The translations under genes and the position numbers were made by a program. Below, in pieces: positions 35,684 to 45,131 of a stretch of DNA of 64,000 bases. This stretch comes from Sporotomaculum syntrophicum (GTDB taxonomy: Bacteria > Bacillota > Desulfotomaculia > Desulfotomaculales > Desulfallaceae). The notes under the pieces are model-generated. The model saw only the letters and a list, made by a program, of their open reading frames with translations. It had not been told where the DNA came from and made no database searches. The DNA lies in NCBI RefSeq assembly GCF_009932395.1, contig NZ_LSRS01000001.1:321802-385801 (forward strand), in the 5' to 3' direction. The number at the start of each line of letters is the position of its first letter. Position 1 is the stretch's first letter.

Positions 35684-36877
35684 TTAGGAAAAAATCTCTT
35701 TCATTTTAACGGCAAACTGTTCGCCAAAAGTTTCACAGTCAACAAGATCCTCTGGTGTAGGATCGTATTTCATTTTTATCGGGTCCATGATCATATCAAA
35801 ACCAGCTTCAGCTAGTCTTTGTTCAATTATCTTAGGAGATTCGCCGCTCCAGCCATAAGAACCGAAAGCACTGCCAATCTTGTCTCTGAATCTAAGTCCT
35901 TTAATCATTTCCAGAATAGAAGCCGTGTCACTCAATATACCTTTATTAATAGTTGAACTACCCATGATAATTCCTTTAGCCTTAAATATTTCAGTGATAA
36001 CATCATTTTTATCCATCCTGCCCACATTAAAAACCTTAACGCCAATGCCTTTGTTTTCTAACCCTTTAGCGATAGCTAAGGCCATTTTCTTAGTAGCTCC
36101 CCACATAGTGTCATATAATATTGCTACCGTTCCTTCATGATAACCACTAGCCCAAAGATCGTACTTCTCCACAATTTGCATAGGGTTGTCCCGCCAAATA
36201 ATCCCGTGGCTGGGGGCAATCATATCAATAGTAATATTCAGCTCCTTAACCTCTTTAAGCTTCCTTTTCACTAAATCACTAAAGGGTGTCAGTATATTGG
36301 CATAGTACTTTATGGCTTCTTGGAATAGTTCACCCTGGTCTACCTGATCGTTATACAGCTGTGGTGCGGCATAGTGCTGGCCGAAAGCGTCATTTGATAA
36401 CAAAACATTAGCACCTGCCACATAGGTAGCCATTGAATCAGGCCAATGCAGCATCGGCATTTCCACAAAAACCAGTTTATAATCCCCCAGTTCTACACTG
36501 TCACCGGTTTTTACAATGTTAAAGTTCCAATCCTTATGGAAGTGGCCTTTAATCATAGCGGCTCCATTTTTTGTACAGTAAATGGGGACATTCGGTATCT
36601 TCTCCATCAAGTACAATAGGCTGCCCGCATGATCTTGCTCAGTGTGATTAATAACAATGAGATTTATATTTTTTAGGCCGATTTCCCGGTCTAATTGTTG
36701 TATAAAACCTTCATGAAATGGTGTCCATACCGTATCAACCAGAGCTATTTTTTTGTCTTTAATTAAGTATGAATTATAGGTGGAGCCTCGATGGGTTGAA
36801 TACTCCTCCCCGTGAAATCTTCTTAGTTCCCAATCCTTTATTCCGACCCAGTAAATTTTTGGTTTTATCTCCATCAT
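35684..36877 (-). CDS. fprA: Flavodiiron protein (FprA, A-type flavoprotein)
   Basis: 397 residues from ATG 36877 (GGGGCG upstream); an ATG at 36913 is less likely. The N-terminal metallo-β-lactamase-like domain has 'VINHTEQDHAGSLLYLME' (HxExDH) near residues 80-97, further His/Asp in 'PMLHWPDSM' near 145 and 'SPSHGIIWRD' near 225: the di-iron site. The C-terminal flavodoxin domain starts with 'VAILYDTMWGATKKMA' near 252 and includes 'FGSYGWSGES'. Family knowledge: reduces O2 to water and/or NO to N2O in anaerobes. It lies downstream of the Sec-containing ArsC/Spx-like gene, together suggesting an oxygen/redox-stress role. Confidence 0.95.
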   Translation of the reverse strand: MMEIKPKIYWVGIKDWELRRFHGEEYSTHRGSTYNSYLIKDKKIALVDTVWTPFHEGFIQQLDREIGLKNINLIVINHTEQDHAGSLLYLMEKIPNVPIYCTKNGAAMIKGHFHKDWNFNIVKTGDSVELGDYKLVFVEMPMLHWPDSMATYVAGANVLLSNDAFGQHYAAPQLYNDQVDQGELFQEAIKYYANILTPFSDLVKRKLKEVKELNITIDMIAPSHGIIWRDNPMQIVEKYDLWASGYHEGTVAILYDTMWGATKKMALAIAKGLENKGIGVKVFNVGRMDKNDVITEIFKAKGIIMGSSTINKGILSDTASILEMIKGLRFRDKIGSAFGSYGWSGESPKIIEQRLAEAGFDMIMDPIKMKYDPTPEDLVDCETFGEQFAVKMKEIFS

Positions 36878-37014
36878 TTTTATCACGCCCCTTTCCATAT
36901 TATTTGCTGTCATACATTTAATAGAATTAAATAAAGTTTACTGCATCGTTGATAAGAACTGATTCGGCATGTAGTTGCTTACACCATCCGGCAAAATGGA
37001 CATATGGTAACCGC

Positions 37015-37383
37015 TTATTGCCCGGATTTAGCAAACACCCTTTCCCAATCCTTTTCATTAAAACCAAACAGCACCTTTTCACCGTCAGTAATGATGGGGC
37101 GCTTAACCAGCAGGCCATCGGAAGCAAGAATATCGTACAATTCATCCGCACTGGCGGTTTTTATTATATTTTTTAAGCCCAGTTCCTTGTATTTTGCTCC
37201 ACTGGTATTAAATAATTTTTTTAATTCTAAACCACTCTTCTTATGTAAATCAATAATTTCCTCCCGAGTGGGGTGCTCATCAACAATATGACGAGTTTGA
37301 TAGGCGATCTCATTTTGAGCAAGCCAATTCTTGGCTTTTTTCACCGTGCCTCATCTAGGGTAATCAAACAATAACCAGGGCAT
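37015..37383 (-). CDS. Selenocysteine-containing ArsC/Spx-family protein (Sec11)
   Basis: An ATG at 37383 behind GGAGGGAGAAAA opens a 122-codon frame with a single TGA at 37351-37353 (codon 11). The motif is YPR-TGA-GTVKKAKNWL. In ArsC/Spx-family thioredoxin folds the same place is YPKCSTCKKA, so the TGA sits exactly at the catalytic Cys. The rest is a complete ArsC/Spx domain: 'LFNTSGAKYKELGLK' near 58, 'LLVKRPIITDGEKVLFGFNEKDWE' region near 92. A SECIS-like hairpin follows. A GTG at 37344 is the first start after the TGA but has no site and drops the active site. The second Cys of CxxC is Val, as in single-Cys ArsC. Substrate unknown (arsenate reductase-like or a thiol/redox enzyme). Confidence 0.82.
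37321..37337 (-). promoter_or_regulatory. SECIS-like hairpin for the 37015-37383 gene
   Basis: On the minus strand AAGCCAA, loop GAA, TTGGCTT: a perfect 7-bp stem. The loop starts 21 nt after the TGA and its first base is G, matching the bacterial SECIS consensus (loop 16-37 nt downstream, G in the first two loop positions). Confidence 0.7.
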
Positions 37384-37761
37384 TTTTCTCCCTCCATTTT
37401 TATATTATTTTGACCCAACAGCTAAAATATTAATACTAATCACAAACTTGCAGTACAGAGCCATAAAATAATTCTTGCTGTTAGACATGTATATCATTTC
37501 CTGCCCGGTAGTGATCGGGCCTAATTGAATGACAGCAGTTCAGTAAATGGTCGTTAATCATATTTTGAAATTAATGAATCAGCCGGCAATTTAATATACA
37601 TCTCGGTCTGATTAGCTTATTGGTTAATTCTACATATAACTTCAAATATCCTTTCAAAAATATAAAATTTTTAAATTATTCAATCATTTTTCAGAGCAAT
37701 TAGCTCAATTAGATATTGATAATCATACTCAGAAATCGGTAGGTGTGCAGCCATTTGCAAA
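37384..37761. other. Intergenic region, nothing supported
   Basis: About 380 bp of AT-rich DNA between the terminator of gatB and the ArsC/Spx-like gene. It should hold that gene's promoter, but I see no convincing consensus, gene, RNA or repeat. Confidence 0.5.
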
Positions 37762-37804
37762 TAAAAAACCACCTGTGAAGATACTGACGCATCCAAGGTG
37801 GTTT
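37762..37804 (-). terminator. Terminator of the gatCAB operon
   Basis: On the minus strand AAACCACCT pairs with AGGTGGTTT, 21-nt loop, then TTTATT. It follows gatB directly. Confidence 0.75.
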
Positions 37805-37833
37805 AAAAATTTGGTGCTTATGTTTTTTTAAGC

Positions 37834-39282
37834 TCATGCTTCTTCAGCCAGCTTGTCTCGAAGCATGGTATTAACCAAACCGGGATTTGCCCGACCCTTG
37901 GTTGCTTTCATAATTTGACCAACTAAAAAGCCGATAGCCTGCTTTTTACCTGCTTGATAATCCGCAACGGATTTGGGATTCTTTGCAATAACTTCAGCGA
38001 TAATTTGGGCTAACTGCCCCTCGTCAGATATCTGTGACATGCCCTTTTCTTTAATTATTTGGTCCGGCTCTTTGCCCTCATCAAACATAATCTCAACTAC
38101 TTCCTTGGCCATCTTGTTGCTGATTGAACCTTTTTCAATCAATTTCAGTAGAGCAGCCAGACTGCTGGGAGTAATTTTAGCTTCACTTAGTTCCATATTG
38201 CGGGCATTCAAGAGCCTTAATAGCTCTCCCATGATCCAGTTGCTAATCGATTTAGCATCGGGAAACTCCTTCAGTGTGGCATCAAAAAACTCCGCCAAAG
38301 CTAAAGAACTGGTAATTACCCCGGCATCGTATTCCGGCAGCCCATGTTCCTCAACCAGACGTTTCCTTCGCGCGTCGGGTAATTCAGGGATGGAGGCCTT
38401 AACCTCTTCAATCCATTCCTCCGTTAGTTCGATAGGAGTAAGTTCTGGCTCGATAAAACACCGGTAATCAGGGTTTTCCTTATTGCGCATGGATACGGTA
38501 ATTCCCCTGTTTTCATCCCAACCGCGAGTTTCTTGGATAACTCTTCCCCCGTCTTCCAGTACATCTATTTGTCTCTCCACTTCATATTCAATAGCATACT
38601 GCACAGAACGGAAAGAGTTCATATTCTTAATTTCTGTTTTAGTGCCCAGGGTCGTGGTGCCCACTGGGCGCACTGAGACGTTGGCGTCACAGCGCAGAGA
38701 ACCCTGCTCCATCTTTACATCGGAAACACCAATGCATTCCAAGATAGCCTTTAACTTCTCCAGGTAAGCTTTAGCCTCTTCGCCAGAGTGCATCTCAGGT
38801 TCCGATACAATTTCGATAAGCGGCATACCGGACCGATTATAGTCCACACATGAATATCGTGAGGTAGTAATCGAACCACCAGAATGGACTAGTTTCCCTG
38901 GGTCTTCTTCAATATGAGCCCTGGTAATGTTTACTCGTTTAGTCGCACCATTTACATCTATGTCAAGGTGGCCCTGATAAGCAATAGGCCGAAATACCTG
39001 GGAAATCTGAAACCCCTTGGGTAAGTCAGGGTAATAATAATTCTTCCTGTCAAACCAGGTATAAGTACCTATGGCGCAGTTTAAAGCCAGGCCTGCTTTA
39101 GTAGCTAGCTCAACTACTTTTTTATTTAAAACGCCTACAGCACCTGGCAGCCCGAGGCAGACTGGGCAAACCTGAGTATTAGGCTCCTTCCCGAATTCCG
39201 TAGAGCAGCCGCAAAATAATTTTGTATCCGTCTTTAACTCAACATGCACCTCTAAGCCGATAACTGCTTCGTATCTATTCAT
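37834..39282 (-). CDS. gatB: Aspartyl/glutamyl-tRNA amidotransferase subunit B
   Basis: 482 residues. It activates the misacylated tRNA carboxylate in the GatCAB complex. The N-terminal kinase-like domain starts '[23 protein letters not shown]' region; '[16 protein letters not shown]' near 150 and '[18 protein letters not shown]' near 218 are signatures. C-terminal YqeY domain with '[15 protein letters not shown]' near 455. Two Cys pairs at the N terminus (CGC and VCPVC) form the usual zinc site. It follows gatA by two bases. Confidence 0.97.
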   Translation of the reverse strand: MNRYEAVIGLEVHVELKTDTKLFCGCSTEFGKEPNTQVCPVCLGLPGAVGVLNKKVVELATKAGLALNCAIGTYTWFDRKNYYYPDLPKGFQISQVFRPIAYQGHLDIDVNGATKRVNITRAHIEEDPGKLVHSGGSITTSRYSCVDYNRSGMPLIEIVSEPEMHSGEEAKAYLEKLKAILECIGVSDVKMEQGSLRCDANVSVRPVGTTTLGTKTEIKNMNSFRSVQYAIEYEVERQIDVLEDGGRVIQETRGWDENRGITVSMRNKENPDYRCFIEPELTPIELTEEWIEEVKASIPELPDARRKRLVEEHGLPEYDAGVITSSLALAEFFDATLKEFPDAKSISNWIMGELLRLLNARNMELSEAKITPSSLAALLKLIEKGSISNKMAKEVVEIMFDEGKEPDQIIKEKGMSQISDEGQLAQIIAEVIAKNPKSVADYQAGKKQAIGFLVGQIMKATKGRANPGLVNTMLRDKLAEEA

Positions 39283-39284
39283 CT

Positions 39285-40763
39285 TTACCCCCTATGAATA
39301 TTATATTTGAGGAATAAGCCGGGTTTTGGCCTGGTTTGGTTTGTACTTTGCTCCAAGGTATAGCCTACCCTCAACAAGGTCTCCTCCTCAAAGTGCCGGG
39401 CGATAAGCTGTAGTCCTACAGGCATCCCATCCACCATGCCAAAAGGTAGGGACAGGGCGGGAAGACCAGCTAGGTTTACCGGCAAGGTACAGACACCGGA
39501 CAGATGCATAGCTAAAGAATCGTTTGGATTTTTACCTGTTTTGCCAGCAGTTGTAGGGTTAGTAGGAGTTAAAAGGCAGTCAAATTTCTCAAAGGCCCGG
39601 TCAAAATCCTGCTTGATCAGACTGCGAACCTTTAAGGCCTTAACATAATAGGTATCATAATTACCGGTACTCAATACATGAGTGCCCAGCATAATTCTTT
39701 TTTTGACCTCAGCGCCAAAGCCCTGGCTGCGGGTTTTTTTGAACATGCTCGACACGTCTTCGGCTTCCACCCTTAAGCCATGCCTGACCCCGTCAAAACG
39801 GGCAAGGTTGGAACTAGCTTCAGCAGAAGAAATTATGTAATGAGCAGGCGCTGCATACTCGGTATGAGGCATGGCAACCTCCTCACAAATGGCCCCCAAC
39901 TCCTCGAGCTTACTAATCGCTTCCTGAAGCTTGGCTGCTACCTGAGGTTCTACACCTGATTCATATTCTTTGGGCAAGCCAATTCTAAGCCCTTTAACTT
40001 CATTAACCAAACTTTTAGTAAAATCCGGGACATCTACTGAAGCTGATGTAGCATCCTTAACATCGTGGCCACAGATAGTATTTAAAACCAGCGCCAAATC
40101 CGTCATATCCTGAGTAATGGGTCCAATCTGATCGAGAGAAGAGGCAGTAGATATCAGGCCAAACCTGGAAACATGACCGTAAGTAGGCTTGAGTCCTATG
40201 ACTCCACAAGAAGCTGCCGACTGACGGATAAAGCCACTTGTGTCTGAGCCCAAAGTGAAAGCCGCTTCACCTACGGCAACAGCAGCTGCTGAACCACCGC
40301 TGATACAGCCTTGTGCTGCTTCAGCGTCAAAGGGATTTTGGGTAGGATAAAATGCTGAATTCTCGGTTGAAGAACCCATACCAAACTCGTCTATATTACA
40401 TTTGCCCATCAGTATGGCACCGGCACCCTTTAACCTTTCAGCAACTGTAGCATCATAAGGCGGGATGAAGTTATACAGTATTTTAGAAGCACAGGTAGTT
40501 TTGATTCCCTCCGTACAAATATTGTCGTCCATGGCCATAGGAATTCCAGCCAGGGGAGAAAGCTCTTCCCCCCGCGCCCGTTTCTGATCAACATTCCTGG
40601 CCTGAGTTAAAGCTGTTTCTTTGCTAAGCGTTACAAAGACTTTAGTTTCACTTTCAACCTGGCTGATGCGTTCAAGATAAGCATTAGTTAGTTCTTCGGA
40701 GCTGATCTCTTTTTTCTCCATGAGTTCACTAAGCTGAAAAACTGATAAATTGTATAGTCGCAT
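39285..40763 (-). CDS. gatA: Aspartyl/glutamyl-tRNA amidotransferase subunit A
   Basis: 492 residues, amidase-signature family. The glutaminase site is the Ser-cisSer-Lys triad: the GSSTEN and '[15 protein letters not shown]…[11 protein letters not shown]' blocks (~130-180). One unusual point: the first triad Lys is expected in '[11 protein letters not shown]' (normally GIP(V/I)AIKDN), and here it reads MDDN, so the Lys is replaced by Asp. Either the triad is altered or the residue is tolerated; this deserves checking. It hydrolyses Gln to supply ammonia to GatB. Second gene of gatCAB. Confidence 0.95.
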   Translation of the reverse strand: MRLYNLSVFQLSELMEKKEISSEELTNAYLERISQVESETKVFVTLSKETALTQARNVDQKRARGEELSPLAGIPMAMDDNICTEGIKTTCASKILYNFIPPYDATVAERLKGAGAILMGKCNIDEFGMGSSTENSAFYPTQNPFDAEAAQGCISGGSAAAVAVGEAAFTLGSDTSGFIRQSAASCGVIGLKPTYGHVSRFGLISTASSLDQIGPITQDMTDLALVLNTICGHDVKDATSASVDVPDFTKSLVNEVKGLRIGLPKEYESGVEPQVAAKLQEAISKLEELGAICEEVAMPHTEYAAPAHYIISSAEASSNLARFDGVRHGLRVEAEDVSSMFKKTRSQGFGAEVKKRIMLGTHVLSTGNYDTYYVKALKVRSLIKQDFDRAFEKFDCLLTPTNPTTAGKTGKNPNDSLAMHLSGVCTLPVNLAGLPALSLPFGMVDGMPVGLQLIARHFEEETLLRVGYTLEQSTNQTRPKPGLFLKYNIHRG

Positions 40764-40777
40764 TAGAAACCTCCTGC

Positions 40778-41062
40778 TTAAACAATACGGGGTACTTTAA
40801 AACACCCCGCTTCTTCTTCTGGGGCATTAACTAAGACCAGCTCTTTAGCCAGGCTAGACTGCAGCTTGTCTTCACGAAAAACGTTTTTAAATGACAGGAC
40901 ATGGGCGGCAGGCTCTATATTATTGGTATCTAATTTATCTAACATGTCCAGATAGTCCAGTATGGTATTAAGAGACTCTGTATAGACAGCTTTATCTTCC
41001 TCTGTCAATTCAAGGCGGCTAAACAAAGCCACTTGTTCCACATTTTGCTCGGTAATTTTCAC
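40778..41062 (-). CDS. gatC: Aspartyl/glutamyl-tRNA amidotransferase subunit C
   Basis: 94 residues from GTG 41062, the usual GatC size; GGAAGG lies upstream. A longer ATG start at 41149 falls inside the promoter. Helical protein with 'VEQVALFSRLELTEEDK' near 8-24 and the wrap-around C terminus 'FREDKLQSSL…NAPEEEAGCFKVPRIV'. It stabilises GatA in the complex. First gene of the operon. Confidence 0.93.
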   Translation of the reverse strand: MKITEQNVEQVALFSRLELTEEDKAVYTESLNTILDYLDMLDKLDTNNIEPAAHVLSFKNVFREDKLQSSLAKELVLVNAPEEEAGCFKVPRIV

Positions 41063-41120
41063 AGGCTGGTTATCCTTCCTTTCCCGGTAAATTCGTGACA
41101 TTATGCAAAATACAAGATTA

Positions 41121-41149
41121 ATTATATTAAAAATTTCGCATGGTGGCAA
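41121..41149 (-). promoter_or_regulatory. Promoter of gatCAB
   Basis: On the minus strand TTGCCA (41149-41144) and TATAAT (41126-41121), 17-bp spacing. Confidence 0.7.
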
Positions 41150-41364
41150 TTATCATCAAAACAAGATAAAAACGCTGGTCATTCAAATAGACACGGTATG
41201 TGTCCTGGGGCAAATTGTTCAATATTTTTCATGGAGATTTTTCAACGAATTTTATTTAATGTCCCAATACGGGCAGGGAAAAATGAAAAAGTCCGCTCGG
41301 CCTGTCTAGGTGAATAGCCTAAATGCTAGAACGAAGGGATTTAAAATTACCAACTCTTGTGGCC

Positions 41365-41405
41365 AAGTAAAGACTGTCAAGCTCATGCTTCGGCAGTCTT
41401 TACTT
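41365..41405. terminator. Terminator between the ADH remnant and gatC
   Basis: AAGTAAAGACTG (41365-41376) pairs perfectly with CAGTCTTTACTT (41394-41405). It follows the ADH remnant on the minus strand; the T-tract is short. Confidence 0.6.
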
Positions 41406-41438
41406 TCAAGACCTTTATACATCTAGTGCAACTGTGGC

Positions 41439-41700
41439 TTAAAGCACTACCTTAATACAGCCGTCCAATTTGTTGTCAAGAATTTTGTACCCGTGTTTGG
41501 CCTGATCTAACGGCAGCACATGAGTTATTACGTCCCCTGAATCAATTTTCCCCTCAGTTACAAGATTGTATAAGTAAGCGCGTATAAACCCACCGGGCCG
41601 CACCCCAGAATAATAACGGTATCTCCCTCTTTGCCCGCCTGCGCAACCGCCGTTTGACTCAGAATAGCCGAAAAAGCCACCCATATCACCATGCGGGTTG
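41439..41700 (-). pseudogene. Remnant of a zinc-dependent alcohol dehydrogenase
   Basis: Two pieces in different frames. From about 41700 the minus strand encodes a Rossmann start: 'AQAGKEGDTVIILGCGPVGLYA', which then stops. A second frame gives the C-terminal end of the same family: 'GKIDSGDVITHVLPLDQAKHGYKILDNK…CIKVVL'. More than 100 codons between them and the whole N-terminal catalytic domain are missing, so deletions plus a frameshift destroyed the gene. No function is left. Confidence 0.8.
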
Positions 41701-41865
41701 AGCCATAACCTTAAATGCTTAATTGTTACATGATCGGAAAATGACTTGTAAGTATATTTTTTCTTTCCTTCACGCCATAACTTAGATAAGGTGTTTGATG
41801 CCCCAAATCTGGTTAATTAGAAAACCACTGATAGCATTACGCAAGCTGGTCAATATAAAAGCGAG

Positions 41866-42549
41866 CTATTTTAGAAGCGGACACTTGCACCGGAAACAAT
41901 AGTCATCCTGGATATCGTTTAAACTGGCGCAGGCGTTGCAAAAGATAATATCGTCGTTTGATTTATCATATTTTTCAATTGAATTTAATCCACCATGATG
42001 CCGCACCTTATCATCAATTCGGAAGTAGTTATAAACCGTATCGTCATCCTCGGCACTTGTAGTGTATATTTTACCGTTATCCTGCTTGATGCTTACAGTG
42101 AATAAAGTATACTGCTGCCAGTAATACTCGTTATTGCTGGTATGGCGCTTGCGTCTTTTGTTTTCGATTTGTTTATCCACCACTATACCGTCCCAGGTAG
42201 TGCTCCTGTTTCTACCGATGCTCTGTAACAGTGCAATGGCAAGGAACATACCCCCGATGCTCAACCCGATAAAGAACGCCTCCGGATTATCCATTTCTGT
42301 GCTGGTTTCGCCATAAATAGAAAAGCCTATAATAGCTACCAGAGCTATGATCGACGCAAATAAAAACGACCAGCGTTTAGTATTTTTTATATATTGGGTA
42401 AAAGCCGGATCATTAATACGGGTTGAAAAACCGATTAATTCCTCTCGGCTAGACTTTTTCTTTTCCTCTGCTTGCGGCATTGCGCTTCCGCAATTGATAC
42501 AATAAATAGCGCTTTTATCTGAGTCTACCCCGCAATTCGGACAAAGCAT
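41866..42549 (-). CDS. Membrane protein with N- and C-terminal zinc ribbons
   Basis: 227 residues. An N-terminal CxxC-x11-CxxC ribbon (CPNCG…CINCG, residues 3-21), two membrane helices (~60-80 and ~88-108), a soluble domain with β-strands (~118-185) and a second ribbon at the C terminus (CNAC…CFRCKC). GGGGAGGAAGG precedes the ATG. I do not recognise a named family. It is the last gene of a run of envelope genes; the ribbons resemble those of its neighbours at 46416 and 47489. Confidence 0.8.
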   Translation of the reverse strand: MLCPNCGVDSDKSAIYCINCGSAMPQAEEKKKSSREELIGFSTRINDPAFTQYIKNTKRWSFLFASIIALVAIIGFSIYGETSTEMDNPEAFFIGLSIGGMFLAIALLQSIGRNRSTTWDGIVVDKQIENKRRKRHTSNNEYYWQQYTLFTVSIKQDNGKIYTTSAEDDDTVYNYFRIDDKVRHHGGLNSIEKYDKSNDDIIFCNACASLNDIQDDYCFRCKCPLLK

Positions 42550-42570
42550 GGTCCTTCCTCCCCTCTGCTT

Positions 42571-44469
42571 CTACCGACCACCATAACTTGAACCGCCGCC
42601 GCCACCACCGCCACCGGAGGAAAATCCACCTCCACCGCCGGAACCTGATGATGACTTGCTAACCGCCGCGTGAGCCGTCTTAAGTGAGCGTTCTACCACA
42701 GTTCCAATGCCATTAAAAGAATCATTTAGATCATGAAAGCTGTTCCAGGCGCAATAGTTTAACCAGCCATAGCCAAAATGGTAATCACCGTCCTGCATAT
42801 TAGGGAAGACCAATTCCAGCTGATTGATTACTTCCCGTGCCACCCCCAGGGTTACTGCATAAACCAGATAATGTTCCCATATGATTAGGCTCGGTATTTC
42901 ATGGCGTTCCATTTGTGAAAAATGCTGCAGAAAGAGCCGGAAAGCCTGCCAGCGCACGTAGTCTTCCTGCCCGGTGGTCGAGCGTTTCTTAAAGGACCGT
43001 GGAACAAGACCAATAATTGCCCCGGCGAGCATTAATGCCGCACCTAATATAATCTTTTCGGAGACGATAGCCGCTCCCCCTATGAACAATAGTAATCCAG
43101 TCAGTAAGGTTATCAACGGCATATTGCCGTTGAAATCAAAATAGTTCAACCTCTCTCCCTGCTCGTTTAAGCCTGCCGTCCACTGCTGCCAAAAACCATA
43201 AAAGCCCTGACCGTTTTTCTTGGCGTATTTTTCTATGTCATTTAAATAAATAAACCCGCGCCCGTTAGCAATGGTATGCTGAAGATAATCCAGTAGATCT
43301 TGTTCATGGGGACGCAATACCGCTTCCTCGGGCTTTCTGAGAGAGGCCGGTTCAGGCGCAGGAAGGAAAGTGAGCCGATAGCTCTTGAATTCCCTGGTGC
43401 CCAATATTTTGCGTACTTCTTGTCTTTCTTCCTCAATGGCCAGAAATCTGCGCCGGGCTAAATCCAGTATCGTAGCGGTAAAATCACGTGGTTTTATCTT
43501 TCTGTAATTCCAGAGCGAACTTAATTCCGCTGGGCTGTATTGACCGGGCAACTCGCGGTAGTATAGGCCGTTGAATTGGGTAGAATAGCCGCGCCCGTAT
43601 TTGCGCCATAAGAGGTATATACTCCCCAGGGCCATCAGTACAATAGCCACGGCCCCGCCTACTTCCGCCCGCGCCAGCATACGTTCACGGTTAGCCTCTT
43701 GTGCCCAGCTATGTTCTTCAGCCAGTATGTCCGAAAGTGCTACTTGGCCGGTGTATGCATCAGCCGGCGCTTCAGGAAATAATGCCGGAGGCATGACTAC
43801 CCGTCCTTCCACAAAAGTATAGGCGGGGAGATTATTGACCTGCCAGGTAATCGCATCGGAACCCGTAAAGTTTACTTCACCCTGCAGCGGTCCGTGACCC
43901 CAGATTAGAATGTCTTTGCCCTGTTCGTAATTTGCGGCACCCGGTGGCAGATTCAGGTTCACCTGCACTTCACGAACCCTTTGGGAATTGTCTGAACCTA
44001 TGAATTTGCGGTAAAGTTCGGCTGCATCACTGTGCACCTTAACTGCATTGATAACACGGTAGGAGATGTCAAATGAACGGACTTCGTCAGAAGCGTCGAT
44101 GCTCCAATCAATAGTCGTTTTACTGTTTTCATTTTTTACGATGTAAGTGCCGGGAAGACCATAACTGCTCCCTTGATTGAAGGTATAAGGCCGGCCATTC
44201 TCATACACCACCACATCACTGACCGGTGTGTCACCCCGGGGGATACTGATAAAAAAGCCGTTCCAGTGGCCGGAAAAATCAACTGTTAGCTTTTCTGTAA
44301 CTTGCATGGAAGCATCCGGCAGCACTTCAGCTTCAACTACTACCTGCTGCATAACAAAACTGCGCTCTGCCCGGGCTGTATCAGTAAACACCAACGGCAG
44401 AAGCAACGCCAAAATGAGCGTAAACAGGCCGCATTTATATTTCAACTCGCTTCTGTTGTTTCTCTTCAT
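42571..44469 (-). CDS. DUF2207 membrane protein with glycine-rich tail
   Basis: 632 residues. A signal peptide, then the extracytoplasmic β-rich DUF2207 domain: 'SMQVTEKLTVDFSGHWNGFFISIPRG' region near 55-80 and 'FDISYRVINAVKVH' near 133. A membrane helix at ~270-290, a cytoplasmic part, further helices ~450-490 and a C terminus of almost only Gly/Ser with a short SSYGGR end. This is the YciQ-like layout. DUF2207 is commonly near LemA genes, as here (17-bp gap). Molecular role unknown, probably envelope. Confidence 0.88.
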   Translation of the reverse strand: MKRNNRSELKYKCGLFTLILALLLPLVFTDTARAERSFVMQQVVVEAEVLPDASMQVTEKLTVDFSGHWNGFFISIPRGDTPVSDVVVYENGRPYTFNQGSSYGLPGTYIVKNENSKTTIDWSIDASDEVRSFDISYRVINAVKVHSDAAELYRKFIGSDNSQRVREVQVNLNLPPGAANYEQGKDILIWGHGPLQGEVNFTGSDAITWQVNNLPAYTFVEGRVVMPPALFPEAPADAYTGQVALSDILAEEHSWAQEANRERMLARAEVGGAVAIVLMALGSIYLLWRKYGRGYSTQFNGLYYRELPGQYSPAELSSLWNYRKIKPRDFTATILDLARRRFLAIEEERQEVRKILGTREFKSYRLTFLPAPEPASLRKPEEAVLRPHEQDLLDYLQHTIANGRGFIYLNDIEKYAKKNGQGFYGFWQQWTAGLNEQGERLNYFDFNGNMPLITLLTGLLLFIGGAAIVSEKIILGAALMLAGAIIGLVPRSFKKRSTTGQEDYVRWQAFRLFLQHFSQMERHEIPSLIIWEHYLVYAVTLGVAREVINQLELVFPNMQDGDYHFGYGWLNYCAWNSFHDLNDSFNGIGTVVERSLKTAHAAVSKSSSGSGGGGGFSSGGGGGGGGSSYGGR

Positions 44470-44486
44470 AATATCTGCAGCCCCTT

Positions 44487-45047
44487 TTAAAAACTAACGT
44501 TAACATTCTCCCTGGCTTCAACTTCCCCCTGGAGAGTAAAATAATCAACCATTATAAAACCTAGCATACTGGCAACCAAATTATTCGGGAATAATTCAAT
44601 TGTGGTATTAAAAATCTGCACTGTATCATTATAAAACTGGCGGGCAAACGAGATTTTGTTTTCGGTATCACTCAACTCAGACTGTAGTTGGATAAAATTA
44701 GTATTTGCCTTCAGGTCAGGATAAGCTTCAGCCACAGCAAACAAGGACTTTAAGGCACCAGTCAAAATATTTTCCGCATTGGATTGCTCTGTAATATTAC
44801 TGGCCTGTATGGCCATATTTCTTGCATGGGTTACTCTTTCCAATGTATCTTTTTCGTGCTGAACATACCCTTTGACAGCATTAACCAAATTAGGTATTAA
44901 ATCATAACGTCTTTTAAGCTGGACATCCACCTGAGACCAGGCGTTTTGAACCCTTTGCCGCAGCTTAACCAACTTATTATAGGTGGCGATCAGAAAAACG
45001 GCCACTAATAACATCAAAGCAACCAATGTAATCATTCCAGTAAGCAT
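44487..45047 (-). CDS. lemA: LemA family protein
   Basis: 186 residues from ATG 45047 behind GGGAGG. One N-terminal membrane helix (residues ~4-24), then the LemA helical domain: 'NAWSQVDVQLKRRYDLIPNLV' region near 33-55 and 'ARQFYNDTVQIFNTTIELFPNN' near 130-150, the usual signatures. Its extracytoplasmic helical bundle function is unknown. It pairs with the DUF2207 gene directly downstream. Confidence 0.95.
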   Translation of the reverse strand: MLTGMITLVALMLLVAVFLIATYNKLVKLRQRVQNAWSQVDVQLKRRYDLIPNLVNAVKGYVQHEKDTLERVTHARNMAIQASNITEQSNAENILTGALKSLFAVAEAYPDLKANTNFIQLQSELSDTENKISFARQFYNDTVQIFNTTIELFPNNLVASMLGFIMVDYFTLQGEVEARENVNVSF

Positions 45048-45131
45048 TTTAATCCTCCCTTTTTGAAAATTCACTTATTCATCCTAACAACTTTAGGTTA
45101 TTAACCTCTGCAAAATTAACTTCTATTAACA

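Noticed and set aside
37973..38467. 164-codon plus-strand ORF
   Set aside because: Antisense shadow of gatB with Ser/Ile-rich text typical of a reversed coding strand.
41103..41309. 68-codon plus-strand ORF near gatC
   Set aside because: Overlaps the gatCAB promoter, lacks a ribosome-binding site and resembles no family; a transposase remnant was considered but no motif supports it.
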